From Candidatus Manganitrophus morganii (lineage in GTDB: Bacteria; Nitrospirota; Nitrospiria; SBBL01; Manganitrophaceae), in contig JAJHOH010000001.1 in assembly GCA_021651055.1 (NCBI GenBank), forward strand, positions 3,410,001-3,474,000: a stretch of 64,000 nucleotides of DNA, read 5' to 3'. The notes under the pieces are model-generated. The model was not told the DNA's origin. It searched no databases and worked only from the letters and a program-made list of their open reading frames with translations. A program made the translations under genes and the position numbers. Of the stretch, positions 33,123 through 43,150 are shown piece by piece (position 1 is the stretch's first letter; each line of letters begins with the position of its first letter).

Positions 33123-36044
33123 ATGTTGGCTATACTGATTCTGACGACATCGATAGTGTTTCAACTCGCCGCGGCGTATCTTGCCCTGAGATTGATCCGA
33201 ATCACCGGAAGACGGACCGGTTGGACAATGATCGCTGCCGCTGTTTTTCTGATGGCCCTCCGGCGATGCATTACCTTGTTCGGCTTCTTATTTGGGAACG
33301 GAATGCCGGCTCCAGATCCGTTGACCGAATGGGTCGCTTTGATTATCTCGGTTCTGATGTTGGTCGGTATTGGGGCAATAAGCCGTCTTTTTTCCTCCAT
33401 AAAGCGATCTGAGGAGTCGTTCAAGCAGAGCGAAGAAAAATATCGGACCTTGGTGGAGCAGGCAAGCGATGGCATCCTTATTGCCGACCCATCTGGAAAC
33501 TATCTTGATGCAAACGACAGCGCTTGTAGGATGCTCGGTTACACGCGCAATGAAATTCTCCGGTTAAATATACGAAGCATCGTTGCATTTAAAGGCCGTT
33601 CTCATGTGCCTCAGGCTATTTTGCATCTCAAAGATGGCAGAGAATGGATCGACGAATGGATGCTCGAAAGAAAGGATGGGACAACCTTTTCTGCCGAGAT
33701 CAGCATGAAAGGGCTTTCGGATGGACGGCTGCTCGGAGTCGTCCGCGATATTACCGAGCGCAAGCGCACAGGGGAAGCGCTGAGAGAAAGCCAGCGGACC
33801 CTTGCTACCCTTATGAGTAGTCTCCCGGGGGCCGCTTACCGCTGCCGAAATGACAAGAACTGGACTTTGGAATTCATTAGCGAAGGAAGCCACTCACTAA
33901 CCGGTTATTTCCCTTCTGATTTTACGGAGGGGAAGATCTCGTTCGGGCAACTCATTCATCCGGATGACCAGAAAGCGGTCTGGAACGATGTCCAAACCGC
34001 TCTACAAGGGAAGCGACCCTATCAACTGACCTATCGAATCCGCACCCTCTTGGAGGAAGAGAAATGGGTATGGGAAAAGGGGCAGGGAATTTTCTCCCCT
34101 GCGGGTGAACTCCTCTTCCTGGAAGGCTTCGTGACGGATATCACCGAGCGCAAGCGGGCGGAAGAATCGCTGCAAGAGCGAGAGGAGCGGCTGCGTGCCA
34201 TCATTGAGAATGAGCCTGAATGCATTAAACTTGTCGACCGTGCCGGCAACCTTCTTGATATGAACCCCGCTGGTCTTCGGATGATCGAAGCTGATTCTCT
34301 GGAACAGGTGGAAGGACAATGTATTTTCCGGCTTGCTGTGGTGGAGCATCGCGAAGCCTTCGAGCAGCTGCACAAACGAGTGCTGCAGGGGGAATCCGGC
34401 TCGTTGGTTTTCGATATTATCACTCTCAAAGGCGCGCGCCGCACGCTTGAAACACATGAGACTTTGCTACGAGACGCTTCTGGTAGGGTAGTGGCTGTGA
34501 TTGGGATTACTCGAGATATTACCGAGCGCAAGCGGGCGGAGGAGGCGTTGGTTCAAGCGGAAGCACGGCTCCGGCTTGCGCTTCAGGCAGGCCGGATTGG
34601 AACGTGGGACTGGAACATGGCAACCGGACAAATCATCTGGTCCCAGGGTCATGAGGAATTGTGGGGCATGGCCCCAGGTGCTTTCAAGGGAACCTATGCG
34701 GAATTCGACGCCCGATTGCATCCGGAAGACCGCGATGGGCTTCAGACTGCTGTAGAGGAGGCCCTCGCGCAGCGTCGGACCTATTGCCACGAGTTTCGCG
34801 TCATCTGGCCTGACGGTAGCCTTCATTGGATGGCCGGTCAAGGGGAGCCCCTCTTCGACTCCGCCGACCAGCCGGTTCGGATGATCGGTGTGGTTCAGGA
34901 CATCACCGAGCGCAAGCGGGCGGAGGAAGCGCTGAGGGAAAGCCAGGCCAGCTTGGAAGCTGCTCAAGAGCGGGCGCGGTTGGGGAGTTGGGAGATCGAT
35001 GTCAGCGCGCAGCGCGGTTTCTGGTCGCGGGAGATGTTCCGTCTGTTCGACCGCGACCCGACGCTCGGTCCGCCTACATTCGAAGAGTTCATCGAATTCG
35101 TCCACCCCGAAGACCGGCAAATTCTTTTAGCGACCCATGCGCGCATCATCGAGAACAATGAAACGGCGATATTCGATTTTCGCACCAACCCCGACCGCGG
35201 AGCGGTGAAACATTTTCGCGCGACGGTGGACGGTATCGCCGACGCCGCCGGACATGTCGTACGGCTGGCCGGCACTATCCTCGATGTGACCGAGCGCAAG
35301 GAGGCGGAGGAGGCGATCCGGCGGCTCAACCAAGACCTGGAGCGGCGGGTCGCGGAGCGGACCGCTCAGCTGGAAGCGGTCAACAAAGAGATTGAATCAT
35401 TCAGCTACTCTGTCTCCCACGATCTGCGGGCGCCGCTTCGGGCGATGGGCGGCTTCAGCCGCGTCCTCCTCGCAAGATATTCCGACCGGCTCGACCCTCA
35501 GGGGAGGGATTTTCTCCAACGGGTCGATGCAGCAAGCCAGCGGATGGCGGCGCTGATTGAGGATCTCCTCAACCTCTCCCGCATCACCCGGCGCGTTATG
35601 CGGAAAGCGCCGTTGGACCTGACGGCCCTTGCCCGGTCGATCGCGGAAGAACTCCAGGCAGCGGACCCAAAACGGAGGGTCACCTTCCTAATCCAGGATC
35701 GTATGAAAGCCGAAGGGGACCGAGGCCTCCTGAGGATCGCTCTGGAAAATCTGCTCGGGAATGCCTGGAAGTTTACCTCGAAGCGTCCGAAGGCGATCAT
35801 CGAGTTCGGACGGGTTGAACAAGAGGGAAAACCGACCTACTTTGTTCGGGACAATGGGGCGGGATTTGACATGGCCTACGCCGACAAGCTATTCGGGGCA
35901 TTCCAGCGCCTCCACAGTATGAGCGAATTTGAAGGAACGGGAATCGGCTTGGCCACTGTTCAACGGATCATCCATCGACACGGCGGAGAGGTTTGGGCCG
36001 AAGCAGAGGTGGAAAAAGGGGCAACATTCTACTTCACGCTTTGA
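33123..36044 (+). CDS. Five-PAS sensor histidine kinase
   Basis: A 973-residue membrane kinase. Three hydrophobic segments lie within residues 1-95. Five PAS/PAC units follow, each ending in a copy of DITERKR.(A/T)EEAL or [11 protein letters not shown] (ends near residues 218, 347, 470, 601, 727). A coiled segment leads to the HisKA box [13 protein letters not shown] with the phospho-acceptor His766, then HATPase motifs [18 protein letters not shown] and GTGIGLATV. This C-terminus is of the phytochrome/Cph1-like class. The cognate partner is probably the Rcp1-like receiver encoded next. The input signal is unknown; nothing shows haem or flavin binding. Confidence 0.92.
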   Translation: MLAILILTTSIVFQLAAAYLALRLIRITGRRTGWTMIAAAVFLMALRRCITLFGFLFGNGMPAPDPLTEWVALIISVLMLVGIGAISRLFSSIKRSEESFKQSEEKYRTLVEQASDGILIADPSGNYLDANDSACRMLGYTRNEILRLNIRSIVAFKGRSHVPQAILHLKDGREWIDEWMLERKDGTTFSAEISMKGLSDGRLLGVVRDITERKRTGEALRESQRTLATLMSSLPGAAYRCRNDKNWTLEFISEGSHSLTGYFPSDFTEGKISFGQLIHPDDQKAVWNDVQTALQGKRPYQLTYRIRTLLEEEKWVWEKGQGIFSPAGELLFLEGFVTDITERKRAEESLQEREERLRAIIENEPECIKLVDRAGNLLDMNPAGLRMIEADSLEQVEGQCIFRLAVVEHREAFEQLHKRVLQGESGSLVFDIITLKGARRTLETHETLLRDASGRVVAVIGITRDITERKRAEEALVQAEARLRLALQAGRIGTWDWNMATGQIIWSQGHEELWGMAPGAFKGTYAEFDARLHPEDRDGLQTAVEEALAQRRTYCHEFRVIWPDGSLHWMAGQGEPLFDSADQPVRMIGVVQDITERKRAEEALRESQASLEAAQERARLGSWEIDVSAQRGFWSREMFRLFDRDPTLGPPTFEEFIEFVHPEDRQILLATHARIIENNETAIFDFRTNPDRGAVKHFRATVDGIADAAGHVVRLAGTILDVTERKEAEEAIRRLNQDLERRVAERTAQLEAVNKEIESFSYSVSHDLRAPLRAMGGFSRVLLARYSDRLDPQGRDFLQRVDAASQRMAALIEDLLNLSRITRRVMRKAPLDLTALARSIAEELQAADPKRRVTFLIQDRMKAEGDRGLLRIALENLLGNAWKFTSKRPKAIIEFGRVEQEGKPTYFVRDNGAGFDMAYADKLFGAFQRLHSMSEFEGTGIGLATVQRIIHRHGGEVWAEAEVEKGATFYFTL

Positions 36045-36158
36045 GAGGTTCATCGGTCGATGAGGATCGTTATGTCGTGGCGAGGCGGTTTCTCACCTCC
36101 TGTCCCGTCTGGGGACCCGCCGGGTTGCCCCGCGTCATCCACCACCTTAAGGAAACCG

Positions 36159-36605
36159 ATGGCTAAAAAAACGATATTGTTGGTGGAGGACGATCCGGAT
36201 GACGAAATGCTCACCCGCATGGCGCTTGAAGAGAATCATCTGATGAACGAGATTGTGGTCGCCCATGACGGCGTCGAGGCCCTTGATTACTTGTTCGGCG
36301 GGGGAAAGTACGCCGGCCGGGAGCTCACAGACCTGCCGCAGGTGGTCCTCCTCGATTTGAAGCTCCCTAAGCTTAACGGTCTCGATGTCCTTCGCGCCAT
36401 CCGCGCCGACGATCGAACGAGGCTCCTTCCCGTCGTCATCCTGACTTCCGCGAATGAAGATACCGATCTCCTCGCCGGGTACAACCTGGGAGTCAACAGC
36501 TATGTTCTAAAACCGGTCGATTTTCACCAATTCACCGAGGCCGTGAAGCAGCTCGGTCTTTACTGGCTTCTTTTAAACGTGCCTCTTCCCGGAGACAACA
36601 GATGA
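36159..36605 (+). CDS. Single-domain response regulator, Rcp1-like
   Basis: A 148-residue CheY-fold protein: ILLVEDDPDDEMLTRMAL, phospho-acceptor Asp66 in LLDLKLPKLNG, Thr/Ser in ILTSANEDTD and Lys in YVLKPVD. The EDDPDDEML opening and GG.Y insertion are typical of Rcp1-type regulators paired with phytochrome-like kinases, fitting the upstream kinase. The ATG at 36159 follows TTAAGGAAAC. It has no output domain, so it may relay phosphate. The stop overlaps the next ATG. Confidence 0.92.
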   Translation: MAKKTILLVEDDPDDEMLTRMALEENHLMNEIVVAHDGVEALDYLFGGGKYAGRELTDLPQVVLLDLKLPKLNGLDVLRAIRADDRTRLLPVVILTSANEDTDLLAGYNLGVNSYVLKPVDFHQFTEAVKQLGLYWLLLNVPLPGDNR

Positions 36606-37732
36606 GAAAATCTCTTCACGTATTGGTCGTGGAAGACTCCGAAGATGACACCCTGTTGATCGTCAATGAATTACAACAGATTGGATATGATCTCTCCTAC
36701 AAGCGGGTCGAGACGCCCAAAGCGATGGATGACGCTCTATGCCAAGCCGGTTGGGACCTAATCGTCTCCGATTACTTCATGCCCCGATTTAGTGCTCCGG
36801 AGGCCCTTAAACTCGTTAAGAAGGCCGGACTGGAAATCCCCTTTATTATTATCACCGGAAGCGTGGGAGAGGATATCGCCGTGGCCGCGATGAAGGCGGG
36901 GGCGCACGACTACTTGATGAAAGACAATCTGGCCCGGCTCTGTCCGGCCATCGAGCGGGAGTTGAAAGAGGCCGAGAGCCGCCGGGAGCGCAAGCGGGCC
37001 GAGGAGGCCCTGAAAGAATCTCGTGAACAGTTGCGGAACCTTGCTGCCCGGATGGACTCTCTCCGGGAGAAGGAGCGGACCTGGATCGCCCGCGAGGTTC
37101 ACGACCAGCTCGGCCAAGTCTTCACCAGCATCAAGATCGACCTCTCGCTGATGCAAAAAGCGCTCGCCCGATCCGATCGCTCAGGTGAAAAGACACTGGC
37201 CCTTCTTCACGAGAAGATTGCGTCGATGTCGCACTTAGTAGACGCCGCCATTCGAACGGTGCAGAAGATTGGAACGCAGCTGAGACCGGGAGTGCTCGAC
37301 GACTTGGGGTTGGTTGCGGCGATTGAATGGCAAACAAAGGCGTTCCAAACTCGAACCGGTATCTCGTGCCGGATCAAAACCAACCTTCAGACCGTTGACC
37401 TCGACCGTGATCGCGCGACGGCCGTCTTCCGAATCTTCCAAGAGATATTGACAAATGTCGCCCGCCACGCGAAAGCGACACGGGTGGACATCCTGGTAGA
37501 GGAAGAGAACCGCCAACTCTTTCTAGACGTAGAGGACAACGGCCTGGGAATTTCCAATCAAGAGATCTCCAATCCCACCTCTCTGGGGTTGCTGGGGATG
37601 CGGGAGCGCGCCCTTCTCTTCAACGGAGAGATCAGCATCAGCGGCATTTCCGGCAAAGGAACAAAGGTCGGTCTTCGGATTCCGCTGAAAAAGCGAGGCG
37701 CCGACAGAAAGGCCCGGAAACCGAGTATCTGA
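36602..37732 (+). CDS. Receiver-histidine kinase (HisKA_3, NarX/DegS type)
   Basis: A 376-residue protein. Receiver domain residues 5-125 with Asp57 in IVSDYFMP and Lys in YLMKDN. A helical linker follows ([16 protein letters not shown]), then HisKA_3 with His167 in AREVHDQLGQ and HATPase with VEDNGLGIS. The receiver comes first, so phosphorylation of it could gate the kinase; no membrane segment is present. It is coupled to the preceding receiver gene by ATGA. NarL-type regulators are the usual partners; the LuxR-type HTH protein at 42813 is a possible but unproven one. Confidence 0.9.
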   Translation: MRKSLHVLVVEDSEDDTLLIVNELQQIGYDLSYKRVETPKAMDDALCQAGWDLIVSDYFMPRFSAPEALKLVKKAGLEIPFIIITGSVGEDIAVAAMKAGAHDYLMKDNLARLCPAIERELKEAESRRERKRAEEALKESREQLRNLAARMDSLREKERTWIAREVHDQLGQVFTSIKIDLSLMQKALARSDRSGEKTLALLHEKIASMSHLVDAAIRTVQKIGTQLRPGVLDDLGLVAAIEWQTKAFQTRTGISCRIKTNLQTVDLDRDRATAVFRIFQEILTNVARHAKATRVDILVEEENRQLFLDVEDNGLGISNQEISNPTSLGLLGMRERALLFNGEISISGISGKGTKVGLRIPLKKRGADRKARKPSI

Positions 37733-37758
37733 AGATATAAAACAATTAGGAGACAGCG

Positions 37759-39300
37759 ATGACGACCCCCCTGCGAGCGTTGATCATCGAGGATTCCCAA
37801 AGTGATGCAGAATTGATCCTGCTGGAATTGCGGCAGGGCGGTTTTGAACCGACGTATGAGCGCGTCGAGACCGCCTATGAAATGACGGACGCCCTCCGGC
37901 GCCAAACCTGGGACGTTATACTGGCCGACTACACCTTGCCGAAATTCAGCGCGCCGGAGGCGCTGGCACTCCTAAAAAAAACGGGGCGCGACATCCCGCT
38001 CCTCATCATTTCGGGAAGCATTGGAGAAGAGACCGCCGTGGCCGCGATGAAAGCCGGGGCGCACGACTATTTAATGAAAGACAACCTCACGCGCCTGCCC
38101 GCCGCCATTCAACGGGAGCTGCGCGAGGCCGAAAATCGCGCCGAGCGAAAGTCGCTTGAAAAGCAGCTCCTTCAGGCGCAAAAGATGGAGAGTCTCGGCC
38201 AGCTCGCCAGCGGGATCTCTCACGATTTCAACAATGTCCTGACTGGTATCCTCGGCTATTCCGATTTGGGCTTAGCCAAAATTAATTTGGGACATCCTCT
38301 CTATCCCAACTTTATCACCATCCGAAAGCTGGCGGAGCGGGCCGCAGGGATTACCCGACAGCTCCTTGCTTTCGCGCGCCGGCAGACGATCGAGGCGATC
38401 GACCTGAATCTGAATGCGATCATTTCGGACCTCCTTAAACTGATCGCCACGACCCTGGGAGAGGATATCCGAATCAAATTCACTCCCGACGCTGCGCTCA
38501 AGACGGTTCATGCGGACATTGCTCAGATCGAGCAGGTCTTGATGAACCTTTGCATAAACGCTAGAGATGCGATGCCGCAAGGGGGAGCGTTAACGATTGA
38601 GACGAAGAATATTCACTTGGAAAAAGCGGACTGCCTCGCTCTTCCGAATGCCCGTCCCGGATCGTACGTTCTCCTCGAAGTGATCGATACCGGAACCGGA
38701 ATGGAAGAAAAAGTCCGGGAGAAGATCTTTGAACCTTTTTTCACGACAAAGAGTCCGGGGAAGGGAACAGGGCTCGGCCTCTCACTGGTTTACGGCATTG
38801 TCCGTCAACACCATGGAACCATTCAAGTTCAAAGCGCCCCTGGTAAAGGGACCGCCTTCAAAGTTTATTTTCCATCCGTCGAAAAACCCGCCATTCCCAA
38901 ACCGTCCCCTCCCTCCCTTCCACCGAGAGGATCGGGAACGATTCTGGTGGTAGAAGATGATCCCGCCGTCCGGAATCTTATTAAACTGGTTTTAGACAAC
39001 TTCGACTACGCCGTCCTCGCCGCCGACAGCGTGAAAGAGGGGTTAAAAGTATTCCAAGCGCATTCTAATTCAATTACGCTTATTCTCTCGGACATGGTCA
39101 TGCCGGAGGCAAGCGGAATGGACCTCTTCAGGAAAATACAGGAGTTGAAACAAAACGTGCCGTTCCTATTCATCAGTGGCCACTTTAACCACTTCGAAGA
39201 TCCGGACTTCCTCTTGAGAAACAACTTCCATCTACTCGAAAAGCCTTTTAGCCCGTCGGAGCTGGCGGCGAAGGTCGACGCGATTCTAAGGAAAAAATGA
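37759..39300 (+). CDS. Receiver-HisKA-HATPase-receiver hybrid kinase
   Basis: A 513-residue soluble hybrid kinase. The first receiver (Asp57 in ILADYTLP) is a close paralog of that in the preceding gene, with [12 protein letters not shown] shared. His155 lies in [15 protein letters not shown], and the ATPase has EVIDTGTGM and [13 protein letters not shown]. The C-terminal receiver has Asp445 in LILSDMVMP and Lys in LLEKPF. The two receivers bracketing the kinase suggest multi-step relay. A 26-nt gap with AGGAG separates it from the gene above. Confidence 0.92.
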   Translation: MTTPLRALIIEDSQSDAELILLELRQGGFEPTYERVETAYEMTDALRRQTWDVILADYTLPKFSAPEALALLKKTGRDIPLLIISGSIGEETAVAAMKAGAHDYLMKDNLTRLPAAIQRELREAENRAERKSLEKQLLQAQKMESLGQLASGISHDFNNVLTGILGYSDLGLAKINLGHPLYPNFITIRKLAERAAGITRQLLAFARRQTIEAIDLNLNAIISDLLKLIATTLGEDIRIKFTPDAALKTVHADIAQIEQVLMNLCINARDAMPQGGALTIETKNIHLEKADCLALPNARPGSYVLLEVIDTGTGMEEKVREKIFEPFFTTKSPGKGTGLGLSLVYGIVRQHHGTIQVQSAPGKGTAFKVYFPSVEKPAIPKPSPPSLPPRGSGTILVVEDDPAVRNLIKLVLDNFDYAVLAADSVKEGLKVFQAHSNSITLILSDMVMPEASGMDLFRKIQELKQNVPFLFISGHFNHFEDPDFLLRNNFHLLEKPFSPSELAAKVDAILRKK

Positions 39301-39466
39301 ATTTAACCCTTCCGACCGTCCCGATTTAAATTGAAGTCTATTTTCCTTTCACCTCCGAGAGCGCATTCATTATGAGTACGATTTCGGAAAACAGTAGAGG
39401 TGGAGAGGTATAAAGGATCTAAAACCCTGTCGAAAGGACAGATGTCCCGCGGGAAACGTGAAATTC

Positions 39467-41197
39467 TTATCCATTTGGTAAGTTTTTGAACCAGTTGGAC
39501 AGGTCCTTTGGCGGAATCGGTCGGCTGAAATAATATCCTTGTGCGGCATCGCAGCCGAGAGAGGCGAGTACTTCGCAAATTTCCTTGCTCTCCACCCCCT
39601 CTGCCACCACCTTCCGCCCCAAATTGTGCGCCAGGTCGATCGTAGAGCGGACGATCATGGCGTCGTCCTTATCCTCGGCCAAGCCTTTGACAAAGGACTT
39701 GTCGATCTTGATGACGGCGGCTGGTAGCCGTTTCAGGTAGCCGAGGGAAGAGTAGCCGATGCCGAAATCGTCGATCGCGAGGTGAATTCCTTTTCCGTTC
39801 AACTCTGAGAGAATCTCCATCGCGCGCACCGGATCGGCCATCAAGAAGCTTTCAGTGATCTCCAATTCCAGAAGGTCCGCTGGCAGATCGTGGGCCTCCA
39901 GCAACCAGGTAACCTCCTCGCAAAGATGGGGGTCTTGCAGGTTACGGGCGGAGAGATTAACTGCCACAAGAACTTCCAACCCCTCATCCCGCCAAGTCCG
40001 GCATTGCCGCAGCGCCTCCTCCAGCACCCAGAGGGTCAGCGGCTTGATCAACCCGGTTTGCTCCGCGAGGGGGATGAACTGATCGGGCGCCACAGGTCCA
40101 ATGTCCGGATGTTGCCAGCGCACCAGCGCTTCCACACCGATGGGGCGACTGGTTCTAAGATCTATCTTCGGTTGGTAGAGAAGAAAGAGCTGATTCTTTT
40201 GGATTGCCTGGCGCAAACCGGACAAGAGCGCCAGCCGCCGTGTCGTATGGGGATCCCGCTCGGAGGCGTAAACGGCATGGCTGTTCCCGGATTCCTTGGC
40301 GGCGTACATTGCAACATCGGCGCGCTGGATGAGCAGATCGGCCTCGCTGCCGTGGTCGGGACAGAGCGCAATGCCAATACTCGCGCCGACATCGACGGTC
40401 TGGCCCTCCAGAGAAAAAGGGCGCTCGAGGGTCTTTAAAATTTTTTCTGACGCCATGACCGCCCCCTCAGCCGACTCACCGGGAAGGAGAATGGCAAATT
40501 CATCACCGCCAAGCCGCGCCACCGTGTCGGTCATCCTCACGATCTCCTTTAAACGGGATCCGACTTGCTTCAACAAAAGATCGCCGTGATGATGCCCCAG
40601 CGTATCGTTCACCTCGCGAAAGCGGTTAAGGTCCATGATCAGCAGGGCGAGCGGCTTTCCCCCGCGCTGCCTGGTTAGGATTGCCTGCTCCAGCCGGTCT
40701 CGCAGCAAAACCCGGTTGGGAAGATTGGTTAATGCGTCGTGCAGCGCCTGATGTTCCCGGAGGTCGGCTTCCCTCTTGTGAGCGGTGATGTCTAGAACAA
40801 TTCCCTGGATACACTGAGGCCGGCCGGATTCGTCCCTGACTAACACCGCCTCCGCATGCACCCAGATCAGTCTCCCGTCGGCCGTCCGCATTCGATAGTC
40901 CGAGTTAAAAGGCTCGCCGTCTGTCAGGAAGCGATGCAGCTCGGCGACAACCCGCTCCTGATCGACTGGATCGACCTGCTTGATCCAGTATCTCGGCTCC
41001 GACATCCAAACCGATGCCGGGATGTTGAACATCCGCTCAATTTGGGGACTCACGTAAAGGGTCCTTTCATCAAGCGTGGTTAAGAATGTTCCGGCCGGGA
41101 TATGTTCGACCAAGGCGCGGTAGCGCGCCTCAAGAGCATCAAATTCGCGAAGGATGAGGCGATCTCCGCCGATCCGTACCGCCGCCAGCGCCATCAA
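39467..41197 (-). CDS. PAS-GGDEF-EAL protein, downstream half of a split gene
   Basis: A 576-residue reading frame from a start inside a membrane helix. A PAS domain (residues 22-145) ends in DITAHKREADL. GGDEF is intact (RLGGDEFAILL). EAL is intact in its first motif (GVEALVRWQHP) and has DDFGIGYSSL and the C-terminal VAEGVE. It could make or break cyclic-di-GMP; both active sites look preserved. The frame continues upstream without shift across a single TGA at 41423-41425 into the dCache sensor part (41426-42070). The whole would be about 867 residues: helix, dCache, helix, PAS, GGDEF, EAL. Confidence 0.88.
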   Translation of the reverse strand: MMALAAVRIGGDRLILREFDALEARYRALVEHIPAGTFLTTLDERTLYVSPQIERMFNIPASVWMSEPRYWIKQVDPVDQERVVAELHRFLTDGEPFNSDYRMRTADGRLIWVHAEAVLVRDESGRPQCIQGIVLDITAHKREADLREHQALHDALTNLPNRVLLRDRLEQAILTRQRGGKPLALLIMDLNRFREVNDTLGHHHGDLLLKQVGSRLKEIVRMTDTVARLGGDEFAILLPGESAEGAVMASEKILKTLERPFSLEGQTVDVGASIGIALCPDHGSEADLLIQRADVAMYAAKESGNSHAVYASERDPHTTRRLALLSGLRQAIQKNQLFLLYQPKIDLRTSRPIGVEALVRWQHPDIGPVAPDQFIPLAEQTGLIKPLTLWVLEEALRQCRTWRDEGLEVLVAVNLSARNLQDPHLCEEVTWLLEAHDLPADLLELEITESFLMADPVRAMEILSELNGKGIHLAIDDFGIGYSSLGYLKRLPAAVIKIDKSFVKGLAEDKDDAMIVRSTIDLAHNLGRKVVAEGVESKEICEVLASLGCDAAQGYYFSRPIPPKDLSNWFKNLPNG

Positions 41198-41422
41198 ACC
41201 GGCAAATCCGATCCAAAGGAGATTCCGGGTCAGGATCTGATCAGCGTCGGCGAAGGCCTCCTCCTTCGGGACCGCGACGCTGATATAGAATTCTCCTCCC
41301 GTTCCGGTCAGGCGGGTGACCCCGAAGAGGTGCGGAATACCAGCCGGTCCGGACGCTTCACCCCGGCCTCCCTGAGAGAGGATGACCTGAATGTTCTGCG
41401 ACTCCGGTGCTGGCTGGCCGAT

Positions 41423-42070
41423 TCACTTATCCGAGTCGGGGTAGCGGACCAGGACGATCCCATTGCGGTCGGTCATCGTTAGCATTGCTCCGGAAGGCAA
41501 CTTGGCCTTTTTTACCATTTCACTGAGCCGGGAGAGATCGAGCGCGGCGACGGCCACCCCCCGGATCTCTCCAGCATCGTCGAAAATGGGATAGCCGAAA
41601 TTGACTGAGGGTTTTCCGCTGACGCGGCCGATCTGGTATTCGCCGACGGCAAGGCTGCGTGTTTGAATCGCGCGTTGGAAGTAGTCTCGGTCGGCAACAG
41701 TGAGGGGACGTGGAAAGGGAGTGGAACTGCAGAATATGTTTCCGTCTGCCTGGATAACCCCGAAGCCGACATACAGCGGGTAAGCTTTCACAAGATCGGC
41801 AAAGAGTCGGCTACAACTAGCCGCGTCTCCGCGGCGGACTTCAGAAAGATGGGAGATGGTCACGAGGAGTTGATGCGCCCCTTCAAACAGACCTTCTTGA
41901 CTGCTCGCGGCGAGCCGCGCCAGCCGCAACGCATTGTCCTGAACTTCGATCGTGGCAAGCCGCCGCTGCTCCGAGGCGGTGGAAAGGGCCAGCGCCAAGG
42001 CAGGGACGACGGCCAGACATACCAGCAGTAAGAGCCGGGCCCGGAGTGATGGAAGAAAAAAAGAACGCAT
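41423..42070 (-). CDS. dCache sensor domain, upstream half of the split GGDEF-EAL gene
   Basis: 215 residues, ending at an in-frame TGA. A membrane helix (LLLLVCLAVVPALALALS) is followed by a dCache-type periplasmic sensor with YPLYVGFGVIQADGNIFCSS and FGYPIFDDAGEIRGVAVAALDLS. After the stop the same frame continues IGQPAPESQNIQVIL, so the dCache domain and second helix run on unbroken. Most likely a TGG tryptophan codon changed to TGA. Alone, this half would be an anchored sensor without output. Confidence 0.85.
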   Translation of the reverse strand: MRSFFLPSLRARLLLLVCLAVVPALALALSTASEQRRLATIEVQDNALRLARLAASSQEGLFEGAHQLLVTISHLSEVRRGDAASCSRLFADLVKAYPLYVGFGVIQADGNIFCSSTPFPRPLTVADRDYFQRAIQTRSLAVGEYQIGRVSGKPSVNFGYPIFDDAGEIRGVAVAALDLSRLSEMVKKAKLPSGAMLTMTDRNGIVLVRYPDSDK

Positions 42071-42445
42071 TCCGCGTTATCCTCAAAAGGAAACCGATAT
42101 TTTTGCAGTCTTTATCAGGGAACGAGGGACTCAGTTACTTGAGTACTTATCTTCCTTGGTGATGTTCAGAACAGCGCACACCAGCGGTGTTTATCAAACG
42201 CGAGACGGAAAAGGAGTTCTTCTGTCCCTCCAACTCGACCCCCTATTGGACGGCGGTAAATGCCATTACCTGAAAATATACCACAAGTGGTAGAAAGGAA
42301 AAGATATACCATCTCCAGGCAAGCATCTAGGGAGTGGCCGAACTTTTATCGAGGAGGAATGATCTCAAATGAGTCAAAGGGAGGACTTCTTTACCGACCG
42401 GTGGCAGAGTCCGATCCTTTCTCCCAAGTATTCCGCAAGAGTTTT
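42071..42445. other. Intergenic stretch, nothing recognised
   Basis: Divergent region between the split GGDEF-EAL gene and the HU-like gene. Open frames here lack any recognisable protein and overlap the promoter at 42446. Confidence 0.4.
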
Positions 42446-42474
42446 TTGACATTTGCTAGTCGAATCGATATAAT
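42446..42474 (+). promoter_or_regulatory. Consensus sigma70 promoter before the HU-like gene
   Basis: TTGACA (42446-42451), exactly 17 nt, TATAAT (42469-42474). This is the full consensus. The start of transcription would be near 42481, 32 nt before the HU ATG. Confidence 0.8.
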
Positions 42475-42512
42475 CCCGCACTATTTCGCTCAATCTGTTT
42501 CGGGAGAAGTTG

Positions 42513-42811
42513 ATGAACAAGAAATCGCTTCTTAAGGCGATTGCAAAAACCGTGCGGGTAATGGGATCAGCAAGAAAGCAATGACCGGCATTATCGGCGA
42601 AACACTTGCGGCCGTCGCCAAATGGGTCGAGAAAATCGGGCGATTCTCCTTCCCCGGCTTCGGAACGTTTACGATGAAGAGCCGTGCGGCGCGTAAAGGA
42701 AGTAATCCGCAGACCGATGAAACGATCATGATCAAGGCGAGTAGAGCGGTTAAATCCAAGACTGGCCCGGCTCTAAAGAAAGATCTATCGTCAGGAAAGG
42801 AGTTTATCTGA
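42513..42811 (+). pseudogene. Frameshifted HU/IHF-family DNA-binding protein
   Basis: ATG 42513 follows CGGGAGAAG and opens MNKKSLLKAIAKTV, a standard HU start, but this frame stops after 23 codons. The other frame (readable from 42581) continues with GISKKAMTGIIGETLAAVA, then IGRFSFPGFGTFTMKSRAAR and GSNPQTDETI, the HU beta-arm region. One missing base near 42560 (before GGGATCAGC) would rejoin them. Either a recent mutation, a sequencing error or programmed frameshifting. The strong promoter upstream argues that expression was useful until recently. Confidence 0.8.
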
Positions 42812-42812
42812 G

Positions 42813-43064
42813 TTGAAAAACCAACACAGGGAAATCATCTCCAAGGCAATCCGGCCCCGGGAGCTTACCAAGCGCGAGCGCGAGGTCGTCAAACTGGTTA
42901 CAGAGGGTTATAAGAACAAAGAAGTTGCCGAGGAGCTGGGCATCGCCGTCAAAACGGTGGAGACCCACCGCGCCAATATCATGAACAAACTGGCCTTTCG
43001 CAACATCGCTCAACTGGTTCGCTACGCGATCCAAAAGGGACTTGTCCAGATCGAGATCGACTAA
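42813..43064 (+). CDS. LuxR/NarL-type HTH-only regulator
   Basis: An 83-residue protein consisting almost only of a LuxR-type helix-turn-helix (LTKREREVVKLVTEGYKNKE, then VAEELGIAVKTVETHRANIM). The start is TTG at 42813 after AGGAAAGGAG, 1 nt after the HU stop, so it is likely co-transcribed from the consensus promoter at 42446. It has no receiver or ligand domain; it is comparable to GerE-like stand-alone regulators. Targets are unknown. Confidence 0.82.
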   Translation: MKNQHREIISKAIRPRELTKREREVVKLVTEGYKNKEVAEELGIAVKTVETHRANIMNKLAFRNIAQLVRYAIQKGLVQIEID

Positions 43065-43150
43065 ACCGCCTCACTTTTATCCGCCTCCTGCGCGAGCGCG
43101 GGTCAGAGGAGGAGAGCCCGACACTTCCGAAGGCGATTCACGAAATCACT

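Noticed and set aside
33750-35300. CRISPR-like spacing of GAGCGCAAGCG repeats
   Set aside because: Period is about 380 nt and repeats encode PAS linkers; no array structure or cas genes are present.
41423-41425. TGA as a selenocysteine codon
   Set aside because: No selenoprotein family is known for dCache sensors, the position is not a Cys site, and a Trp codon change explains it more simply.
42260-42535. 91-codon open frame before the HU-like gene
   Set aside because: It contains the consensus promoter and overlaps the HU start; no recognisable protein.
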